This document shows positions 1 through 23,032 of a stretch of 64,000 nt of DNA, piece by piece; positions within the stretch are counted from its first letter, which is position 1, and every line of letters begins with the position of its first letter. Location of the stretch: the NCBI GenBank assembly GCA_034440635.1, contig JAOTON010002073.1, positions 1,215,001 through 1,279,000 of the forward strand, in the 5' to 3' direction. The translations under genes and the position numbers were made by a program. The notes beneath the pieces are model-generated. The model did not search any database. It saw nothing but the letters and a program-made list of their open reading frames with translations, and was not told where the DNA came from. Source of the DNA: Lepas anatifera. Taxonomy: Eukaryota; Arthropoda; Thecostraca; Lepadidae.

Positions 1-521
1 TACTGCGTCCGTGAGAACAGTCTGTATAAACCAGCTTCCCAACCTGCTCCGTCCAAATCTCTACGCGGTGGAATCGGGTTTGTTGAAACACTTCTGTTTA
101 AGCACACTGGACCTTGACCCCAGCCGTTTGTGTGCGATATTTGAACTATTGCCAACATGTTTTAAGACTCGATGAGTCCGACTTAAGTCCAGCGTGAGGT
201 CAGGGCGAGGCTTTGCGGCGTCGCTCTGCTCTGAAAAAGCTGAGGTCTGGTTCTATGTTGGTGAAGACTTGGGAAAACCACGGTTTTCTTTTCGCGAGCA
301 AAAAGTGGATTCCTTTCACTCGACACGCTGTGTGGATGACAATGTCACTAGTAGCGATGCGGCTCTATGGCTTTGCTATTAGATCATGCCTGGCTAAGCG
401 GTGGGTGACTATGGCAGCCCCGTGACCGTGAGGGATGGCAGGTTAGTCGGGCAGCCCCCCCACACACACACACACAGCACAGTGGAACATCGAACATCAA
501 TCATCCCCAAAGGTCACAATT
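1..521. other. No gene recognised
   Basis: No open frame with a recognisable domain and no convincing exon is visible. A short CA run sits near 462-477, just before the TA microsatellite. Confidence 0.5.
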
Positions 522-544
522 TTATATATATACATATATATATA

Positions 545-620
<76 letters not shown>
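522..620. repeat. (TA)n microsatellite
   Basis: About 100 bp of nearly pure TA dinucleotides with one or two interruptions near 532 and 551. Open frames reading Tyr-Ile repeats through it are artefacts. Confidence 0.95.
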
Positions 621-622
<2 letters not shown>

Positions 623-2219
623 CTGAGGTCTTTTTCGAATGAAAATAGTGCAGAATGCTTCCGATTAGTCGCTCTCCTCTTTGTGATGCAAGCAAATGCC
701 AGTTGATGTGTGGTATTTCCGGCGGCTGTAACGCACAGGCCGGGGTATGTGGAGCTGCTTTCTCTGCCGTTTGCCGCCGCACGTCAGCTGCAGCGGGCCG
801 GCGCTGCACCCCACACCCTCGCACACGCCCCGCGGCAGCGCGTGCACGCGCGTGCGTCGTGATCGCGTCGCCGGGCGGAGCGACCTCCGCCGCTTCCGTG
901 CCGGACGCGCGGCCCGGGCAGAGATGGGGGTTGTGGGCAGAGGCAGCCGGCAGCCAGCGTGTTGGCAACCTCTCGCTGAGGACGATCGCGGTAGTGCTTG
1001 CGTTGTCAAAGGTTTGCTGTCAAAGATAAGCAGCGGGAGAGCGCTGAGTTTGAATCGCGGGTAATTGTCCTGGACGCCCACCTTGAAATGTTATTTCTGT
1101 CACCACTTAGCCTGGTGTGTTGCAAGGTCCGTTGAACAGAGGCTGCATGGTGAGCTATTTAATGAAAAAAGAAACTCATGGCTGCACTATTCCTGCTCTG
1201 ACGAGGAACACGAACTCAAGCTCACGTTCGTGATGGAATACATAATTCATTGTCGTGTTAAAGTCTGTAAGATGCTAATGTGTGTAAGATGTTTCTACAG
1301 TAACTAGTGCGGCGTAGTAGTCTGGGGTATGCGAATTGCAAGTTCCAGGTAGTACAAGTACCAAGCATCTGATGTGACATGCGGTAATGATTGGGTGCTG
1401 CCGGAATATCGGGCGTGGTTGGATGACCGCCCCTGCTCCCTAGGTGAGACACGACGCCACTGGACCCGTCAGTGGGTGCATAGTGTCCGGTCTGAATCCG
1501 GCCCATACGGCCCGGCCCCCGCCAGGGAGTGGTTTAAACCGGTCAGCACACTCGACTGGGTGACCTGTTGTCAGTGTCTCCGCCCAGCTCTCCTCGGCTC
1601 ACCGCTCCTGTGTGAATCATACTGCTGCGCTGCGGGAAGCTTGTTATAGCCAGGAGCGGGTTTTTGTATTTGAGTTCGAATTAAAACCCGGTGTGAGTTT
1701 AATCAGGCTGGGATGGCCCTGGGGAATATGTCTACGCCCATCGACCGCAGGGGCTGGTTCGTCGGAGAGCCCAGAAAGACAGGGGATGTTTGGTTAAGCG
1801 GAACATTAGGTATTCTCTTCTGATCCTCAACTGACTGGTATCTACCCGGCAGCCGAATCGAGTCCCGCGGCTCGGAAAGTCCCAAATCTTATGGACGCTG
1901 ACTTTCGAAAAACGGAAATCACCGAAATATGAATATTTTTGAAGTTTGGGGGTGCGAAAACTCAGGTTTTGATGGGCTTTGTTGAATCGTTTCGCCCATG
2001 AACTGCGAAGCCGCTAGGTGTGTGTAGTATTCTGAAAGTTTGGGTATTATTTGGTTGAAAATCGTGCAGTTTCGGTGGCGCGTGAGAAGCAGTTGATGGA
2101 ATGGTGCAATTTGTAGTGCTAGTTTTTGTATTTTGTCAAGCCGCCTTTTTTACCACATCGATGGGTAATACCTTCTGTCCTGGGTGAAGTGGGACATGAC
2201 ACTTGATAATATGTCAGAT
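621..2219. other. No gene recognised; GC-rich patch at 720-1000
   Basis: A CpG-dense stretch at about 720-1000 is followed by ordinary sequence. Short open frames on both strands carry no motif I recognise and lack matching splice borders. The CpG-rich part could be a promoter, but no start of transcription is visible. Confidence 0.4.
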
Positions 2220-2360
2220 CATAGGCGGATCCAGGGCTACTAATGCGGGAGGGGAGGGCATCCGGGTCAGGGGGTCCCCCTTTTGGGATGGCAAAAGCTA
2301 TCAGATGGGCGCCAAATCCTATTGAAGCCGCCGATACTCGCATCCTGGGTGTGCAACATT
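2220..2360 (+). mobile_element. CATAGGCGGATCCAGG-family MITE, left end only
   Basis: Begins with the family terminus CATAGGCGGATCCAGG at 2220 and continues with family-like text (GGGGGTCCCCC, a GGGGGCACC motif near 2365). No right terminus is found before the SINE begins near 2430, so the copy looks truncated. Confidence 0.6.
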
Positions 2361-2429
2361 TCAGGGGGCACCATCAAACTTTCGGGGAGACATATATGAC
2401 ATATATGACAAAAATATATATATATATAT

Positions 2430-2787
2430 TTTTAATAAATTTTTCTCCAAATTTTTTCCCAGTACGGCTGCTGGAGTCGGAGTCTCACTAAAGTCCTCAA
2501 GGGACTTGTCACGGAGACCCCGACACCACCACCCGAACGAGCAACTCCCACAATGAAGGGATAATTTAGAAGCCAAAGTTTAACGTCCCACAAAGCACAG
2601 GGACGGCCGCCCCGCTCAGGTCACCCTCTCACCAGTCGGTTGCCAGCTGACCTACGTCGGGTAAACTATTGAGCGCCGGAGCGTCTCAGGGGAACCGATC
2701 CCAAGCCTGGACATGCACTGCCACTGCATGCTTCTGAGCAGCGGGCCGGAGCCCAACGCTCTACCAACTGAGCTACCGGGGCGGCAA
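2430..2787 (-). mobile_element. tRNA-derived SINE (family A), minus strand
   Basis: Read on the minus strand from 2787, it opens with a tRNA-like head containing a good A box (TAGCTCAGTTGGTAGAGCG), then GGGATCGGTTCCCC as a B-box-like element. A body follows with GTGGGACGTTAAACTTTGGC, and the element ends in an A/T-rich tail near 2430. A second copy in the other orientation at 40949-41290 matches it nearly base for base across the body, which defines the element. It is inserted in TA-rich sequence; TATATGACATATAT-like text on both sides may be the target-site duplication. Confidence 0.85.
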
Positions 2788-2793
2788 TTTTTT

Positions 2794-2796
<3 letters not shown>

Positions 2797-2837
<41 letters not shown>
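2797..2837. repeat. (TA)n microsatellite beside the SINE head
   Basis: About 40 bp of TA repeats between the SINE 5' end and flanking DNA. Confidence 0.9.
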
Positions 2838-2839
<2 letters not shown>

Positions 2840-3385
2840 CATATATACATATTTGACAGATGTCATCGGGTGGGATGAAACCGATAAGTCACGTGACACC
2901 GTGACACATGGCACCGCCTGTTTGCAAATGAACTGCGCCCTGTGCAGCGAGAAGCTAGGCCAGTGTGGGTTTCTGTTTCCACAGTGGTCCGATTCTGATA
3001 CAATTATCCCCCATGGTCTGTCGGGGTCTCAATGTTTACGCATTTAACGATAAACCTACAGAAATAGCTGATTATAAATGTGTGTATCAGGGTGTTGGTT
3101 GAACTTAGATAATTGAGCTCATCTCGTTGGTCTTCTTACGGCCAAGTGAGATATTTTGTTGACATGCTGTGGCTGGAGTTTGTGTTGAGAGACAGGCGTT
3201 GTGTAAGTGTCCGCCGGGAGATACCGACACACATTTAACACCCACACGCTGTTGCGGCCCATGCGTCAGTTTGTTAGGTATTCTAGGTCGGTGGACTCAC
3301 AGCTGTTCCCCCTGTCGGCAGGACTTTCCGTTTCTGACGTCATCACACCGCTACCCGGAGGGCGCTCTGCTGATCTGCAGCCGAA

Positions 3386-3990
3386 CCAAGTCCGTAGTCT
3401 GTCGGGACTGTCACGGCACCCTGACATGCCAGGTAACTGTCAGCTCCCAAACGCATGCACAAACGGGACCAAGGCCCGTAGTCTGTCGGGACTGTCACGG
3501 CACCCTGACATGCCAGGTAACTGTCAGCTCCCAAACGCATGCACAAACGGAACCAAGTCCGTAGTCTGTCGGGACTGTCACGGCACCCTGACATGCCAGG
3601 TAACTGTCAGCCTCCCTCCCAAACGCATGCCCAAGCCCAACGGAACCAAGTCCGTAGTCTGTCGTGACTGTCACGGCACATTGACATGCCAGGTAACTGT
3701 CAGCTCCCAAACGCATGCACAAACGGGACCAAGTCCGTAGTCTGTCGGGACTGTCACGGCACCCTGACATGCCAGGTAACTGTCAGCCTCCCTCCCAAAC
3801 GCATGCACAAACCCCAACGGGACCAAGTCCGTAGTCTGTTGTGACTGTCACGGCACCCTGACATGCCAGGTAATTGTCAGCTCCCAAACGCATGCACAAA
3901 CGGGACCAAGTCCGTAGTCTGTCGGGACTGTCACGGCACATCGACATGCCAGGTAACTGTCAGCTCCCAAACGCATGCACAAACGCCCAA
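3386..3990. repeat. Minisatellite with alternating 83- and 93-bp units
   Basis: Seven units share the landmark CCGTAGTCTGTCG, which begins near 3392, 3476, 3559, 3652, 3735, 3829 and 3912. The spacings are therefore about 84, 83, 93, 83, 94 and 83 bp. Long units carry CAGCCTCCCTCCCAAACGC where short units carry CAGCTCCCAAACGC, so later units form a roughly 177-bp two-unit repeat. Related, degraded units continue to about 4175 (ACGGAACCAAGTC at two sites). Frames through the array give Cys-rich repeats, but the unit lengths are not multiples of 3, so it is not coding. Confidence 0.9.
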
Positions 3991-4263
3991 GTCGGAACGG
4001 TTGTACTGTCATCCCTCCCCCTGATCTCTCCCCACCACAGACATGCACATCTCAACGGAACCAAGTCCGCTGCCTGCCAGGTACGGCCAGGTAGTACTTC
4101 ATCCTCCCCTGATCTCCACACAGACTTGCACTCTCAACGGAACCAAGTCTGCTGCCTGCCAGGACGGCCAGGGCTTCCTAACTTACCTGATAACTAACCT
4201 CCCTCGCCTTCGCCACACGCTTTCGTTGTTATGGCAACGCACATGAACAGAATCAATTTACAC

Positions 4264-4400
4264 CACTGGCGGATCCAGGGGCCCGGGGCCATGGCCCCCA
4301 AAGCCCGAAATAGTATCTTTTGCCCCCAAACGACCGCTTTTGGGTTTTTTAAATCCTATGTTTTGGTTTTTTCGATTTGCCAAAACGATGTTTGGCCCCT
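4264..4400 (+). mobile_element. hAT-like MITE end (CACTGGCGGATCCAGG)
   Basis: A GGCGGATCCAGGGGCCC terminus followed by a block rich in GCCCCCAAA motifs. It resembles the ends at 58568 and 63563. The right boundary is not visible. Confidence 0.45.
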
Positions 4401-7400
4401 CAAATTTTCTGGTGATTTACACTGGCGCTCATACTATAGATACTGCCGTCCTTCATTGTGTTTTGCGTTTAGCTTCCTTTATTATTTTTCCCTTTATAAG
4501 GCGAAACGCCATGCCGCAGTAAAAATGACATATTTGAGTATGTATGAATCTTAGAAAATGCATTACCTCTGTAGTCTTTCTGTTTTTTTTTTAATGCCTC
4601 TATAGAGCTCAGGTAGTTGGCTTTGTCGCAGGATGAATGGGGGTGATGTGGATAAATTGATCCGATATTTTCTGATGGATTAGCGGAACAGTCTGGCTGA
4701 ATAGCTTCGTCATTCGAGAGTACCTGAACCCGATTTCCAGAGTCGAGTAACTGCTACACAGTGTGAATGGTATCATTTTATCACGTGAACATATTTATCA
4801 CTGAACCATCATGTTGTCCTTTGCCCCAAAGCCAAACAAACGGCGATTGATACGGTCTTGTTTTGACTGTGCCCCGCCGCTAAAATATACAGAGCAGTAA
4901 AAACCAGAAGCCGCTGGTGTGAAGATAATAGTTCCAGTTCGTTCTATGAGAAGTTAGTACTTTTCCATGGTGCGGTGTAATCGTCTAGAGTGCGACGAAC
5001 GACCTCGAACTGCCAACTAAAAAAGAGTCATTGGCCGTTGGAGGCTCGCGCCTTTTGTGTTTTTCCACTATTCGAACGGCTGTGTTGTTCATACTGAGAG
5101 GTATGCCAGGACACGGGCCGCGTGCGTGGCGGCTCCTCCAGACGTGGTGGGCACGAAAAAAAACTTACGAACGAGGGGGCGCCACGGTACATGTACACAC
5201 TCCTTTCTAAACAGAGCTGCGTTGTGTAGTGTTCAAAGCCAAGGAAATTGTTGACACCACTAGCTGGGGTTGCAGCGTTCTTAGCTTGCACAGTCCGTCT
5301 GTGGCATGTGACTGGTCGGCACGTGTCTGGTAGTATCGCCTGCCCCTCGCTCCAAGCGGTAACTCCGAGGGGTGATTCTCACGTGAGATGAACTGAACCC
5401 CTACAAAACTTAAGCCCCAGGGCTCCGGCGGGCTGTTTCGGAAAGCTCCATAATCCGCCTCGCACGTATTTTGATGCTGTTTGTGTTGATCGAACAGAGA
5501 GCGGGAAGAGGTTTCAACAGTACTTGTGTCGGTAGATGATCCAGAAACATTGACTTAACTGGATGCTTGTACTAATGTCGTCGTAAATCTCGCCTGTCGT
5601 GACTCCGAGCGCTCGGTTCTGTTTGCCACGCAGACAAGAACCGGTGGCCCTCTTGACCTGATTTGAGTCGTCGGTGACAATCGTTGCGTCACGGGTGACG
5701 TGACAGCTGCGTTACGGCGCCGTGACCCATTTAGTCGGTCGGACCGGGCAGCACACTGCGGCGCATGAGGCATAGTGTTGCGCATTATAAACAATACCTG
5801 GGCCCCTCAATCTCAAGCTGGGTTGAACGTTGCTCGAGCTGCATTGCTTACTGCTGATATCGTGGCACGTTCAAGGTTACGGGGCCTCCCACGGGCAGAC
5901 TGTTTTAGGCAGCGATTCGGCGGACTTAAAACCATCCGGAAAGGGAGGAACCATACGGAATGGGAAGGCGGTGAATGTGTCGTGTTAGACTTCCATTTGT
6001 GTGCTCGGTGGCGCCATTCGGGCGTGTTTTTAGCCGTGGCCAGGGCTTGCGACCCAACTCCCTCTTCGTCTTCACGCGCCACTGTTTCGGAGATGCGCCT
6101 CGTCGTGGCTATCGCCCGAATGGTCGACTCTGTTTATAGTGCTGGAAGGATTGCGGAGCCATAGCCGATAATCTGCTGCGCGGTGGCGCCCTACCAGTGC
6201 TGGCACGCAAACAGCAAAACGTATTCAGCGAAGGCTATCAGGGCCTAGCAAACATCGCAGAACTCGTGCACTCAGTGGGGTACGGTGTTCGGCCGCCAGG
6301 CTCTGATTTGCAGTCTTGTTATTTCCGTTATGCGGGTTGGTACAGCCTTGGCTGCGATAGCTCTGAGAGGCTATTCTTAGACTTCCAGCCATTTTCAGAA
6401 CTGAGGCGTCCAACAGGGTTTGAGGCTGTTTGGATGTATCCAGGGAACGAGGTACTCTTTTCGTTACAGTTAAGGCTGTGCACTTTCCTTTTGACCGAGG
6501 AATCCGGTCCAGAGAGCTCCCAGTAAGTGGTTGATGATTTTGCCGTTTTAGTTAAAAAAACTCCGAAAGCTACTCGGCCCTTTTTATTCCGTTTAGAGTC
6601 CGTGATTTGAGCTAGCCTGTTGCTTCGAGCAATAAAAGCACCAAAACCACCAAGGAGCTTTCGGAAATGTTATGGAGCCAAAAGGGCAGAATTTCTCCCG
6701 GGATCAGTCCCAGTAGTCCTGGGCTCACATACTTTCCAGGCGATACGACCGAGTTTGTCTGCAGGGTTTCCTGCCTGCTGCAGTATCTGTCCTGCCGATA
6801 AGGTCCGAAATCCGATATTCCGGATTCTGCGAGTACCCTCTCCCGGTTGATTTCTAAGCGAAACGCTGCCGGAACTCTCGGCCCGTTGCGGTGGCGTTAG
6901 AAATCCAGCCCTGATACTGAACCGTGCAGTGCCCAACCGCACGTTCTTAAAATAGCTCGACTCTACACTCCAGCGAACCGGTTTCACTTGTTAGCGCTGT
7001 TTTTTTAAGTTCAATGCCATTCTCAAATCCAGTTTTGTACCAGTCAGGTTTTTTGTATCGTCTCCAAGTCCGGTTTTGTCAAGTACGAACAACAAAAACA
7101 AAAATGGTAATATGATCGCGTTGAAGAGGCGAACTGAAGCAACCGGATCTTTTGCATGGACACTAGGCGTTTGCACTGTTAGGAAACACTTTTCCACAGC
7201 CCACTTTGAACCCGAAGCCAAGTCTTGACCCGTTTTAATGTCAATTCTGGTCGTCTCTCAACTTTCCTGGTGTCATGGTCTCCATCCGGTCAAAGAGTTA
7301 GCTTTTCACCACAGTCGGCGGGCTGAGCTTGTAACGATCGCTGTTCTAAAGTAGGCCAAATGCGTCACGGTGCGGCTCGCTTCAGCGCCTGTCTAGCGGT

Positions 7401-7745
7401 AGAAAAACAGCAGTGCCTCGGTGACAACGCGCGGCTAACTCGGCGCCCGTCGGGACCGACAGCGGACGGCGCAACCCGGCTGGCGGCCCGAGCCCACCTG
7501 TGGGCGAGGGGAGAAGGGCTGGTGTGTGCCAAAAAACGGGACGAAACTGGTAGCGGGCGGGCTAGGTGTCACCTTTGCTGTCGAAACGGCGTGATGGATG
7601 GTATTGGGAGAGGGGCATCGTTGCGGTGCTGGCGGACGTCCCCCCGAGGTGGTGTAGGTTTCACAATTAGTGTCTGGGCAATCTAGTGTAATTGTCGTTT
7701 GGTTTTTGTTAGGAATTATGACCAGTAGCGTGGGTTGCCTTTACT
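4401..7745. other. No gene recognised
   Basis: Mixed-composition DNA. Open frames near 5775-6164, 6197-6526 and 6670-6987 show no known motif, no tract of conserved-looking residues and no convincing splice borders. A promoter or small exon here would need transcript data. Confidence 0.4.
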
Positions 7746-7752
7746 TAATATA

Positions 7753-7806
<54 letters not shown>
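7746..7806. repeat. (TA)n microsatellite
   Basis: About 60 bp of TA repeats followed by AT-rich DNA to about 7890. Confidence 0.9.
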
Positions 7807-7808
<2 letters not shown>

Positions 7809-7904
7809 ATTTATTTATTATAGTAATATTATATTTTAATATTACTTATTGAATGCCTTACTTACTAAATAACTCAATAATAGTTGTTGGTTTTTATTGC
7901 TCCC

Positions 7905-8062
7905 AGAGTCCGACGGCGTTGCCTACTGGTACCCTGTGGCGGGGCTGTTAAAGAGCATGAAAACCTGCAGGGAACCCGCCGACGGGACTTGAACGCCGGG
8001 GCAGCGTCGCACCAGACAGGCACTGTACCGACGCAGCCAGCGATCCCTCCAATACCCCATCT
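7905..8062 (-). mobile_element. tRNA-like SINE head, minus strand
   Basis: On the minus strand there is an A-box-like segment (TGGCTGCGTCGGTACAGTGCC), then a good B box (GTTCAAGTCCCG), then a body ending in AATAAAAACC. The same B-box text occurs in the tRNA-like sequence near 28325. The plus strand looks superficially like an exon here (pyrimidine tract, CAG, 29 open codons), but the tRNA-like reading explains it better. Confidence 0.5.
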
Positions 8063-15471
<7,409 letters not shown>

Positions 15472-15585
15472 TTCCAGGACTACGAGCGCTGGAACCTGCC
15501 GGTCAGCAAGCGCGAGTACAACTGGGTGACGCGTCCTCCGCCGCCGGAGAGTCCCGAGAGTCCTCTGGGCGGCCCCGATACCGTG
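15472..15585 (+). CDS. Internal exon of an unidentified gene (38 codons)
   Basis: A pyrimidine tract (CTGTCTTTCTCCAG) precedes 15472 and a strong donor (GTGAGT) follows 15585. The 114 bases between are open in phase 0 at both ends. They encode a peptide that starts [18 protein letters not shown] and then becomes Pro/Ser-rich ([19 protein letters not shown]). The GC-rich third positions match the exons of the identified genes downstream. I do not recognise the protein. The next phase-0 exon on this strand may be the short terminal one at 19536. A motif-free real exon or a chance open stretch are both possible; the paired splice signals favour an exon. Confidence 0.6.
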
Positions 15586-18500
15586 GTGAGTGCCGCCCCG
15601 CCCTCCCGGTGCCGTCCGCGCTGCCGCCCCCGCCCGAGGAAGACCCGCCGCCCCGCCTCCGCCCCCCGACGCTCTTAGCCGATACAACTATAGACGCTTC
15701 TAATGCTGATTTTTAATGTCATATGCTAAGAATATGGCGTTGAGGGGCCTATGAGCTATCAGCGGAAACTCCAGTCTAGTGACTGGCGCAAAATCCATCA
15801 GGTATAGACTTGGTTCGGGTTGATTTTCTTCCTCATCCATACGAAGTAAGGTACATCTGGGTGTGATCAGGCCGTTTGAGGCGGAGTCTAGGATTTGAGA
15901 GCGTCAAAGAGCGGAGGCGTCGCGTGCTGTGATATCTGGCGTGAGACGCACGGACACCGGCTAGAAGAAACGCGCTGCCAGCTTCACCTTAGCTGCCGTC
16001 TTTCCGCTAACAATGTCCTGGTGTTCATGATGTCGGCTTAATTTATCAGCTGTTTGTGCTGACTGATTATTTTGGCTTTTTACTTACTTTTTTTCAAAAT
16101 TAGTCACTGACCACACCGCAAGCCCGGACAGACTGCTCTGTCGGTAGGTATGCCTGTTGTCAGTTTGTCTTCTCATCTGAAGTGCCGGGCTCCCGAGCGG
16201 CGAAGTTCGGCCACGTGCTCTCACGTCAGTCTCTTCCCCGGGCGACGGTGGTGCTCTTTTTCCCTGGTGCGCCCCTGCCCCCGGTAGAACCTCCCCTGCA
16301 CCGATCGCCTTTTGGTGCTGGTTTGGCGTTCAGTCTCTGACCTTTTTCAGGACTTTTTTTGTTACACCTTATCATACCTGTTCCTGGTCTGTTTCATCAC
16401 TTTGCCATTTACTTTTTTCAGCCCTTTCGCTTTTAGTCCTACTATCTGCCAATTTTGGCTCCCTTCTCTTCTTCACATATCCCATTTCTCTATCAAACCT
16501 GCGCTCTCAGGCGGTTATGTCACAGTCAAATTCCTTCAAAATATTTTTAGTAAGAGGCTATCTGAATATTTTCTGAACCTGCGAAAACTCAAAAAAGGTT
16601 TTCTGAAACCATATTTTCTAAAGAAAACGACCTCTAACTTTCGCGCCGCAATGCCTGGTGATTTTCGACGAGTTTGAACTCCTCTCACACGGCCTTGTCC
16701 AGCGTTTCTGGCTCTGACGACCCGCCTGTTTGTCAGCGTATCCGGGAGTGCGCTGGCCGCGTGTTGTCGTCCCTTTTCGACTTCCGTAAGCCTCGTGCCG
16801 TGGCGGACTGTCAAGGGAGCGGGACACGTGGCCAGTGGCTCGCCTGCACCCCTCACCGACCAAGGATGTATACTGCTGCTGTGCTCAGTCGGATTAGTGG
16901 ACATTATAGGTTACAAACTTGACTGGAATCAAACATTCATCATAGTTCCAAATGGTTTGTGTTTCATGTAAATATTGTGCGCTTCAGAATATGGAGTCGC
17001 CAATATCGGACGCAGACCGGCCGTGGGATATCCGGGGGTGTACTAAATGCGCTCTTATTTCCTTTTGGGGTCGTCTTTGTTTCAGGGCTTTTTAAGCCTG
17101 GTCTCCGTTAAACCTGCTGAGCACAGCTGCAGTAACAGTAAGGTCGGCCTGTAGTAGACTAATGGGCCTGATATTGGTAATGGCGGTGGTGGGAAGGTGA
17201 CCTGGGAGACAGCAGAGTCATCTATACTCTGTTATAGGTGGCGCTCCTGTCTCCCAGTCGCCAGTGTGCTGTGTACAAGACCCCCAGACGGTGTCCCCCA
17301 TTCCGCTGATATCGTAGATATTAATCCAGTGAGGCGATCGATCTTTTTGTGCAGTTTCGTGATTAATTCCGAAAGCTTTGTAGATAGATTAGTTAAATAC
17401 TGATAGCGCCTTTAGCGGTAATGTGATGTATCTTTTTCGAATTTCGAGTACTCTTTTCTCAGCTCAGTCAAATCACTATTTTCCACTTTCCTGACATAAT
17501 TTCGACGTGGTTACTCTGAAAATTGTTGCTGCTGTTTGCTTGCTCCAAATTTCTTTCTGGCGTGGTTTTGAGCGTTAATGTGTTGTTCATCTCCCAGAGG
17601 CCGGGGCGGTCGACCCAGTAGGGCCAGAGGTAAGATTGTACAAAGGTTCGGGTACGTTCTCATCACTAACCCTCGTGCGCCGCCGCCTTCGGCACTGCCT
17701 GGCGGCGGCGATCAACCGCGGACCAGGCGTCGACACACCGACTGCACTGCCATCTATCAGAGATAATCAAAGTTTGTGGTTTGCTGTGTTATTGCTAGAT
17801 GGCGGGCGGTTGCTGTGCGACGCCTGGTTCTACGTTTAGTGCTCACTCAAAGCATGTCTAAGTTAAGCGGGCAGCAAGCTAGACGTGATGTTCCGTCGAT
17901 TTGAAACTGCATCTTTTCTGAGCGGTGCAGCTTCGAAAATTGTCACGTGGGCAGCTACTGCTGCCAAAGTTGAGAACGTGCTGGCTAGAGATACGATTGT
18001 TGCCATGGCTACCTCCACACGTCTAGTTTGCTGCCGTCCAATCGTGGTCCGGTTACCCGCCCCCTCCCCCACCAGGGTACTACTCATTCCTCACGCTCCC
18101 CCCATGCCCCCTTATGTATGGGTTATTTGAAGTTTGCCTTGCGTGAAACACGTGTGTTTTCCAGGCCCCCTGATAATGTTCGTCATGTGCCCCTACCCAC
18201 CAATGTTTTTAACCGGTTTTCCGAAAGCCTGTTGCGTTGGGCGTGTCGTCAGGGATGCAAAACACCCATCTTTAAACGTGGCGAAAATATTGGGACAGGA
18301 CTTTATGAACCTCTTGTAATTATGCTGGTATGTGATGAAGATGTTTTCGGTAGATTTAAACTGTAATTTATTGCTTTGTGACTTGTCCATTGTGATCTGC
18401 CAGTGAGTCATAATGAACAAACCGCATAGCACAAATCAAAAAGTTTTAATCTATCTAAAAAACTTTCATGATATTCTAGCAGTCGCATTAGGTTCAAACC

Positions 18501-19535
18501 TGATTTTCATGTAGGGTTCTCCACGACCTCTTTGATTGGTTTTGTTTGGTCCGCCCAAACCAGTGCCGAGTTATTGTGCGTGAAAAGCCTTGTTGGAATG
18601 GGACTGTGGGCATGACCCGTTATATTAAAGCGTCAGGTATGCTCCATTCGAACGTAACGCCAATTGGTCCAATGTCGTTTTGGCTGTCGAAAATATTGAG
18701 ATCACTTGCGTAGTAGTTTTGCGAGGGTGAATTTTCCACGGCCCTATCGGGATTGCGTCTCACCATGCTTCCTTTTTCAGTGCGCTCTCCGGGTTTTTAC
18801 ATTCTACAGCACACTTTTCTTTTCTCTGTGACCGATTTTTCCATTTGCAAGGTTGGTTTCTGATGTGACTGGGGACACAATACGTAAAGAATAGGTCCGC
18901 TGGATAAAACATGAGTTTTGCCTCTCATATGACGAGAACGGCAGGAAAATATCTGTAATTACGTCACTGAGTTAAGGGGCAACTTTTGCATTATTATTTT
19001 CTGTAAATTTCTTGTTCACTGATGGTTGCGATGATGCTCTCTATAGCAGTGGTTGCAGGCGAAGTTACATTGCGTGATCCTTCTGCATTCAGTTGGCGAG
19101 CGAAGAAAATTGGATTACCGGATCTGAGATTTTGGTTTGTAAAAGAGGTAAATCATAAAAATCATCACCAGCGGACAGGATCAGGAAGCGGAATTGGAAG
19201 GTGTTGATATTACTTTTTTATATTACTTGGATGGGGAATTTGTGATTGACATCATTATGGGGTGAGACAAATGGAAGGTCTAGTACAATAACTGAAGCAG
19301 ATTATTGCGCTTTCCGAAGGGTGACTGAAACAAGGAACTCTAGCTGGTTTTATCCACGGTGGTTAGATTAACCGCCTTGTTGATTTTTGGCGTTGAATGC
19401 GAATGATGGAGGCGAAATTCAAAGGACCAAATTATTCTGATTTGCTTCAAAATTCTTCATAAGCGTGTGCTGCCGGCCATGTAGGTTTACGGTAGCCGTC
19501 GCCGCTTCTAATCCCGTGCCCACCATCTTTTTCAG
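15586..19535 (+). other. Possible intron of the unidentified gene
   Basis: No repeat array and no recognisable coding. Acceptor-like sites near 16350, 17084 and 18780 lead into frames that close quickly. A 32-nt stretch at 17600-17631 has acceptor and donor borders but is too short to assess. Confidence 0.3.
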
Positions 19536-19565
19536 ATCGTGCACTATGTGACGGCGCCGCACTAG
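19536..19565 (+). CDS. Possible terminal coding exon (IVHYVTAPH, stop)
   Basis: A very good acceptor (CCCACCATCTTTTTCAG) is followed in phase 0 by nine codons, IVHYVTAPH, and TAG. The phase fits the exon at 15472-15585, which would give a C-terminus ending PDTV then IVHYVTAPH. The join is inferred, and the exon is short enough to be chance. Confidence 0.4.
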   Translation: MVHYVTAPH

Positions 19566-22892
<3,327 letters not shown>

Positions 22893-23032
22893 CATGGGCG
22901 GATCCAGGAATGCCGAAGGGGTGCGCCATGGAGGAGTTAACACTTGCACGGGTTAACGCAGCACCCTAAGCCCTTTGGGAAATCCAAAATCCAAGGAAGG
23001 GCCTAGTGACCTCACTCCGCGATCTCCACTGA
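22893..23032 (+). mobile_element. CATAGGCGGATCCAGG-family MITE, left end fragment
   Basis: Starts CATGGGCGGATCCAGG and runs directly up to a second, complete copy of the family. It has no right terminus of its own. Confidence 0.5.

Noticed and set aside
401..968. Open frames with Tyr-Ile repeats
   Set aside because: Translation of the TA microsatellite; the same applies to 55019-55408.
2700..2787. Functional tRNA gene on the minus strand
   Set aside because: The A box is good but the A-to-B spacing is too long and the sequence continues into a body shared with 40949-41290.
3207..3740. 177-codon Cys-rich repeat frame resembling a zinc-binding repeat protein
   Set aside because: Produced by the 83/93-bp minisatellite; unit length is not a multiple of 3, so the residues shift register from unit to unit and no start or splice context supports it.
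7905..7992. Coding exon (acceptor plus SDGVAYWYPVAGLLKSMKTC)
   Set aside because: No donor follows before the stop, and the minus strand explains the stretch as a tRNA-like SINE.
17600..17631. 32-nt microexon with acceptor and GTAAGA donor
   Set aside because: Too short to judge, contains a stop in one frame, and its length does not keep phase with the 15472 and 19536 exons.
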